Source of the DNA: Aptenodytes patagonicus | Lineage: Eukaryota; Chordata; Aves; Sphenisciformes; Spheniscidae | Assembly (NCBI RefSeq): GCF_965638725.1 | Contig: NC_134974.1 | Span: 3,060,143 to 3,124,142, forward strand | Direction of reading: 5' to 3' | DNA: 64,000 nt | Made by a program: the position numbers and the translations under genes | Notes under the pieces: model-generated | Seen by the model: only the letters and a program-made list of their open reading frames with translations | What the model was told of the DNA's origin: nothing | The model's database searches: none | In this document: piece after piece, positions 57,901-64,000 of the stretch | Numbering within the stretch: position 1 is the first letter of the stretch | Layout: each line of letters opens with the position of its first letter

Positions 57901-60204
57901 AACTGTGGATGCTGGGGAAGAGCAAGGAGGATGCCTGCAGAGTGCCCAGGCTTGTGTGCATCCTAAAGAGAAGCTCCTTTTGCTTCTGCCAGAGACAGAG
58001 CCCTAGGCTAGGTGAACATCTCTGATGCATGTGGGGGAGCTCCCAAGGTTGGAGCCGTAAGAGCCACAAGGGCTGGCATAGCCACTTGGTTTAGTTTGCT
58101 TTCAGGGCTGTGCTAACCTCAGCCAGAGGATCGGGCAGAGCACATGCTTCTTGGAGGGTGTCATGAGCAGCATTGCAGCTGGCAGCCTGAGAAAGGGGAT
58201 CTCTGCAGCTGCTGCGGCACTGCCCTGGAAAGCCACTTCTCCTTTTGTACAAAAGAACTTGCAAGTATTTCTGTCATGGGACTGCTCAGCCACTCTCACA
58301 GAGGAAAAGCAAGATTTGTTTGAAATACTGTGCTTTTAACAAAATACCCTGACCCCAAGATGAGGACAAACATTGTTTTCTCATAGGAGCAGACACAGTT
58401 GGAAAGCTAGAACCAAAATATTTATCAGTGACTAAAACTTTGGATTCTCACTTTTTGAAAGTTGATTTTAAAACTACCTTTTTAGATGTTAAACTTCTGT
58501 GGGAAAATAAAATCATTTGGGAGAGCTACAGCAGTTTTCTGTACTGGGTTTCAGTATGAGCTGCTCTGTGCTGGAGGGAAAGCCTTACCCATTCAGCCCT
58601 GAGCAGCATCCTCACTCTGGTCTTCTGGGACCTCACAGCACTGATGGGGATTTGGCCCTTATCCAGAGCTGAAATCAGCCATGTAGGCAGCAAGTGTGCA
58701 TGCGTATGCATTTGAGTGGGATGTTCTCCGACTCCCACATTTGGCTTCTCTCTTTGGATAAATTCATGCTGCAAAATTTTGCTTGAATAGGTTTGCCAAG
58801 CATGTCCCCGGAGGTAGACCATTATCTGCAGCCTTACCCCATGTGTGCAACAACAGCCAGCAAGAAAAAGCCTTTTCACCATGGCTCGCGGTGTTTGAGA
58901 TGGCTCCTTCGCTGTGCTAGCAGCAGCTCTCCGTTGCTAGTGTAACGGTCTTGTCTGGGATTTTGCTGGAATAACCCATCACTCCTCTGTGGGCATCGCT
59001 ACGGGGAGAGGCTGAAAGTGAAGAGAGAGGAGGAAGTACATCAGGAATGGCATTTACTTTGTAGATTTTACTGCTTTTTGATGTGTCCCTGCAAGCAGGA
59101 GTCTCTGCCCCTCCCTGCCCCTCCTTCCTACCCTGCAGACCTGCTGTCCTCAGAAGCTGGCACGAGTGGGTTTGTGGTCGTAAGGTGACATGGTCTGAGA
59201 AATTACTCCTACTGCAAAATCACTATTTTTTGCTACTTATTTTTCATCTGTGCCAGTTCCCCACAGGGGAATGTCTTTGTGGCTTGTCCACCACTGTTCA
59301 CAGGGCAGTGCAGGACCAACTCTTTCATTCACAGCACTGGCTTTTCTGGCCTCAGATATTTTCCCAGCTTGAGCACCAGTGCCTACAGCATTTGCTCACT
59401 CTCCATCTTTGTCCGTATCACCATTGCTCACTCCATTCTTCCTGGGAAGATGCTCTCTAAAGCATACGGTATGAATCAGCCTTTACAGCTTGCTACCACC
59501 TGGCAGACTGTGAGGGGTGCAGGGTCTGGGGAGAGGACTGGACTCTCTGTTGGCTCATTCTCTGACACTGCTGAGTGCAAGAGCTTTTATTCCGTATTGT
59601 GGTCCCTGCAGTCTGCGTGGCCTATGGCAGCAGGTTTGATCATCGTTAGTGTTGCTATTGTTACTACTTGAGCTACGTATAACTTGCATTTTAAATCGTA
59701 TCTCATATCTGCTACATTCTGCGTTGAACTGCAAATCAAGCATTGTATAAAAACAAGGGAGAGATTGTATGTGCGTGTGCATATGTGTGCCTGTGCGCTC
59801 TACAGAAACCTGAGGTGGAAATGCGATGCAGAAACACGTCATGATAACATGCCCTCTATGTGGGAGGGAGCAAAAGGGAGTGTGTTTGATTGCCTAAGTA
59901 GAAAGGCTGCATGGGCAGCCTTTGTTTGGGAAGTTATGTAAGGAGATTTTGAGTGCTGCTTAAGTGCTTGGCTGACTGGTTTGTCCTATCAGAAGTGCCT
60001 GCGCATTCTCCTGTTGCGTGAGCTCTCAGGAGACGCCTGGGAGTTCGGGATGCAGTGCCGAGCTGGAGGGTGTAGGCCTGCTATTGACTCTGATGACGGT
60101 GAAAAGACAGGGTTCTCATTTGCACATTAATCCTTGCTGTGCAAGCGTGCTGGCCCAGCACTGGAAGCTCCTGGGGATGGACCCTTCTGCTCGAGATCAG
60201 ATGT
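57901..60204. other. Intergenic DNA
   Basis: No gene or repeat recognised. 59,755-59,800 is TGTG-rich. Confidence 0.45.
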
Positions 60205-60345
60205 TCCTGGGATAATTCAGGTGGGCAGGGACTCGGGAGGTCATCTGGTTCATGGCTATAGCTATGCATGTCAGGGTATGTTCATCAAAGATTGTGCTTT
60301 TACTCAATACCCATCCCTGGAGCTCCTGAGGGTTCGGATGAGTGC
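60205..60345 (-). repeat. CR1 3'-end fragment, reverse orientation
   Basis: ATAATTCAGGTGGGCAGGGA then CTCGGGAGGTCATCTGGTTCA is the complement of the CR1 3' terminus (usually ATTCAGGTTGGAAGGGACCT..AGGTCATCTAGTCCA). Short 5'-truncated copy. Confidence 0.55.
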
Positions 60346-61339
60346 CCCTCCTCCCTGAAGGATGCACGGTAACTGCTTTTCTTTCCTAAACTGTCATCCC
60401 TGCACTGTCCGAAATCTAGCCATTGCTGCTGAACACATCAAGGACAAAGGCAGAGTTATGAATCCACTCTAGCACAGAGATAAGACTCAGTATAATTAGA
60501 AACTTTTTATGTGGAGAAATGAATCAAAGCTGCTTCTACTCCTGGGACATTTTAACTCTTCACAGCTTCTATTATTAGTTGTAGAACCATTTTTTTCTCA
60601 GTTTCAGGCTAGGAAAACCTGCAATAAGAAAGAAGTCCACACTGAACTGACCCTGCTGAGCTGCTTGACCCTATGGACAAATGAGTGACGATGGAGCATG
60701 GCACACATGTAGGGGCACCTCTGGGCTGTCACATGGAGCACTGGAAAGCAACTGTAAGACTGCAAAGCAAATATGTCATTTGGCCTTGTGGATGGGCAGG
60801 GCTTTCAGTCCTGCTAAGCAGATACAGCACTTCCGCAGCTAGTGACCAAACTGGGAGCACTGGATTTTGTTAGTTTCCCAATAATATTCCTATTGTCTTT
60901 ATTGCAGAAGGCCAGGGGGTTTGCATTGACCAGACAGCATGGAGTCTCAGGTGTTGTTTGGGCTTCAGCTGGTTTTAGCTGCATTTAACAGTTGCCTGTT
61001 GGTCAGTAACTATTGCCTGACTTGTCGTAGCTTGAGCTCTGTGAACATGTGCTAAAGGGCTGGTGAACCCAGGCATTGCTGCGTAGCAAACAACAGCCCT
61101 TTATGTTAAGTGAAGCTGGAGGAGGCTACTGGGCAACTTCCAAACTTCAGCTGGGAACCAGCGAGAAGGCAGTGTTAGCAAAACACATGAAAATGAATCC
61201 AAGCGTGCGCAAGACTGAGGAGGAAGAAATCACTACCGTGAATGGCAGACTCTTCTTGCCAATGACTTCAAGGTGCTGATGAGTTGTCGTAACCCTGTTC
61301 TGCTTGAGGAAGACCTGACCTTTCTCCAGTGTGCAGTGA
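60346..61339. other. Intergenic DNA
   Basis: Unique sequence ahead of the best-preserved CR1 copy. No gene recognised. Confidence 0.45.
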
Positions 61340-62050
61340 CCAGCGGCAAATTGTGCCTGACCAATTTGATTGCCTTGTGTAAGGAGACAACAGATGAGAG
61401 CAATGGATATTGCATACCTTGGCTTTAGCAAGGTGTTTAACACGGTCTCTGAATTCACAAGATACAGATGACTCCAGTGGAAAACTGGCTGGACTACCAA
61501 CTCACAGAGTTGCAATCAGTAGTACGAAGTCCAACTGGTGGCCAGCTCCTAGTGGCTTCCTTTTGAGACCCTGCATCCCTCCACTCCAGCACTGGTGAGG
61601 CCACATCTAGTGTCCCATTTTGGGCTCCCCAGTTCAAGAGATAGATCAACATACTGGAACAAATCCAGAGGAGGGCCACAAAGATGGTCGGGAGTTTAAG
61701 CATACAGCAAATGAGAAGAGGCTATGAAAAGGTGAAGGGGGATCTAATTGCTGTCTTCTGCTACCTAATGGATAGTCATAGAGAGGAAAGCCAGACTCTT
61801 GAAAGACAGCAGATAACGGTCACAATTTGGAACAGTGGAACTTCTGGTTGGTCATAAGGGAACAGTCTTCCCCATTAGGGTGGTGAAACAGTGGGACAGG
61901 GGCCAAAGAGGTGGTGGGATCTCCATCTTAGGAGGTATTCCACACTTGACTGCGCAAGGCCTTGAATGATGTAATTCAGCTAGGAGATCAGCTCTGCTCT
62001 GATCAGTGGTTGGATGAGATACCTCCAGGGTCCATACCGACCAAAATCTT
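61340..62050 (+). repeat. CR1 LINE, 5'-truncated copy reaching the 3' end
   Basis: Begins in the reverse transcriptase (GTGCCTGACCAATTTGATTGCC, then TTTAGCAAGGTGTTTAACACGGTCTC, that is FSKVFNTVS) and continues collinearly through CACTCCAGCACTGGTGAGGCC, CAGAGGAGGGCCACAAAGATG and AGGGTGGTGAAACAGTGG to the terminal TGGATGAGATACCTCCAGGGTCC. Internal deletions and stops are present. It is the best preserved CR1 in the window. Confidence 0.8.
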
Positions 62051-64000
62051 TTTGTGATTATTGTATTGGCGCACTTCAGTGGAGAGTATAGCAGGACATG
62101 ACACATCCCTCTTGTTTTTGAAAGCTAAGGTATTTGATAAGAACCTTACCCTGTTATAAGCACCTTGAGAGGGTTAAGATAAGAACTGAGATCTTAGGAA
62201 ATACCAGAAATAAGATAACTTCATCTTTGCCTGTGGCAAACAAACTGTACTATTCATGGTCTAATTTCCTGGACAACTTGGTTTTCTTCTGAGAACACCT
62301 GCCGCACTCAGAGCTCACCATGTATTGAGCGAAGGGGGTCTAGCTGGGCAGGACCACAGCTGCTTTAGCAGCGTGGGTGCTGAGCAAAGTTCGATGCTGC
62401 TGGATGTCCAAAGACTGTCTTTGAGAGAGGCACGTCTGGGAGCCAGGTTGAAGGGGGAGAATATATCTCCTCACGTCACAGGGCACTGTGAGAATTCATA
62501 ACCTCCCTGATATTTCCGAGACTTACTTCTCTGGGTGATGAGCGCAACAGATAAATGCAAGAGGAAGCAAAAGGTTCCCTATTCAGAGCAGGGTTTGATG
62601 TGTAGTAAACAAGCCCTGAGGCTGTACACTGAATGATGAAGATACAAACTGCACTGAACAGTGCAGGAACGCAGCACAAAACAATGTAATGTGTAGCTGT
62701 CCAGAAAAGACTGGTTAATCTGTCTGGAAATAAAGACGTGGAGCACAGACAGTGCACCATGTCAGTGTGAAATTGGTGAGCGCTGCAGGTGCTGAGCTCC
62801 ATGAAGGAGCCAGTGCAGCTGAATGAGAGGTTAGCGGGGCAGAATGGACAGAGACTGCTCAGAGCAAACTGGCTGCTAAGTCCTGGCCCAGGAGGCAGGC
62901 TCGGGACCTGGGAAGGAGTGGGGTCAGTGAGATAGACCCACCCAGGACACTGCAACTGCTGAGCACTTTGTTGGCAGGAGGGTACTCAGAAATGCTGCAA
63001 ATTGAGAGAGCAGGCAGGAGTGGTTCCTCCAATCTGAGCTGCAAGCTAGAAAAGAGTTTTGACGCGTTATCGAAGGAATCTGTTGTGCCTGGGAATGTAG
63101 CAGTGGTGTTTTGGGTGTGATGCTGCCTTGAAAGAAGTCTGGGATGGATGGTCATCCCTTATATGCTGTATTCAAACCTGGAAAGACAAGGGAACAAACA
63201 CTAATAGCAACATATGGGCCCAGTCTGGCCGCTGTGACAGAGGTTATACCCATCCAGGGCTCTTCCTTCTCTGCAGGACCAGGTGAGACTCTGCTGTCCC
63301 CCAGAGCTGACTGGAGAGCACTGACTCTCCTTGGAAAATGCAAATCACCCTCGTTGTTTCTATGTCTTGTCAGATTGTATAAAGATACTTCAAGTTAATG
63401 CCAGGCCACCATGTGAGTTGCTCTCTGTATCTACTCTGTCCTCCTCACCACTGTTCCCCTTCTGCATCAGGGATGAACACAGGAGAGCGTTAGACCAAGA
63501 ACAGACCCACTGAGTTTCCTTATTCATTTGATAAGGCCTGTTAATACACCTGTACTGATTGACATTAATTAGCTGTTAATTTTTCCTAGTTCTCTTCTAT
63601 CAGCCTTCCCAGGACTTCTGGATACGGCCTCAGATGACAGGACTGTCTGCCTGCGCTGCACAGCTCCACTGATACTCTGAGCGATGCTGAAGGTTTGTAT
63701 CAGCAGCAGACGCCAACCATCCAGGCACAGGTTATTGTTTATATCAGCTAAATTACCCAGTGACCCAGGCCTGCTTCCTGCTGCACTGCCCAGCAGTCCT
63801 GCCTATTTACCATTTAGGTCTGGAATTGCAATAATGACATTACTTGATATAAAGCAAAGCTCCACCAGCTTTCCCGCTCTGGCTCTCCTCCTCCCGTTCT
63901 GCACAGAGGGCTCTCTCCCAGGAGGAGTCAGCAGTGGATTTGCTGCTAGAGATTGTGCTCGCTCTGGCTTTGCCTGTATCCTTCAAAGAGAATCACTGTG
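62051..64000. other. Intergenic DNA at the right edge
   Basis: No coding homology. 63,520-63,600 and 63,720-63,850 are AT-rich. No match to spectrin alpha, olfactory receptor or PYHIN genes, the neighbours expected from mammals. Confidence 0.45.
63847..63854 (+). promoter_or_regulatory. TATA-like element near the right edge
   Basis: ATATAAAG in TTGATATAAAGCAAAGC, followed by pyrimidine-rich sequence (CTCTGGCTCTCCTCCTCCC) about 30 bases downstream. It could be the core promoter of a plus-strand gene beginning at or past the window end. Single motif, weak. Confidence 0.25.

Noticed and set aside
45221-64000. Search for spectrin alpha, PYHIN or olfactory receptor genes expected from mammalian synteny
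   Set aside because: No matching peptide seen in any frame.
1-64000. Search for LTR retroviruses, CRISPR arrays, tRNA and rRNA genes
   Set aside because: No paired LTRs, gag/pol/env-like peptides, spaced direct repeats or tRNA-like cloverleaf sequences were recognised.

Overview
The window is vertebrate nuclear DNA, most likely from a bird and most likely from a small GC-rich chromosome. The evidence is split genes with GT-AG introns, three CpG islands, CR1-type LINE fragments, no Alu, L1 or LTR element seen, and the gene order IGSF9 - DUSP23 - short pentraxin - ACKR1 - CADM3. This is a compact version of the block on human 1q23. All recognised genes lie on the minus strand.

Layout. 1-5,066: the 5' part of IGSF9 (four coding exons; the gene leaves the left edge), with a CpG-island promoter to about 5,570. 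7,650-9,340: DUSP23, two coding exons and an upstream CpG island. 9,822-11,752: a broken chimaeric gene made of a pentraxin signal exon, a two-exon immunoglobulin module copied from CADM3, and a pentraxin exon. 12,448-13,391: an intact two-exon CRP/SAP-type pentraxin. 15,159-16,596: ACKR1 (Duffy receptor), two exons, with a GATA box upstream. 19,830-44,463: CADM3, nine core coding exons, one extra Ser/Thr/Pro-rich stalk exon, and a 14.9 kb first intron. 44,464-64,000: the CADM3 CpG island, then about 19 kb of more AT-rich DNA with no recognisable gene, holding worn CR1 LINE pieces and one possible ancient SINE.

The genes do not form one pathway. IGSF9 and CADM3 are neuronal Ig-type adhesion molecules, the pentraxin is a secreted pattern-recognition protein, ACKR1 is a chemokine sink, and DUSP23 is a small phosphatase. 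The link of most interest is structural. A symmetric phase 1-1 Ig module with the same exon lengths as CADM3 exons 6 and 7 (91 and 170 nt) sits inside the intron of a pentraxin duplicate only about 16 kb from its source. This would once have given a secreted Ig-pentraxin protein. In this genome the copy is decayed.
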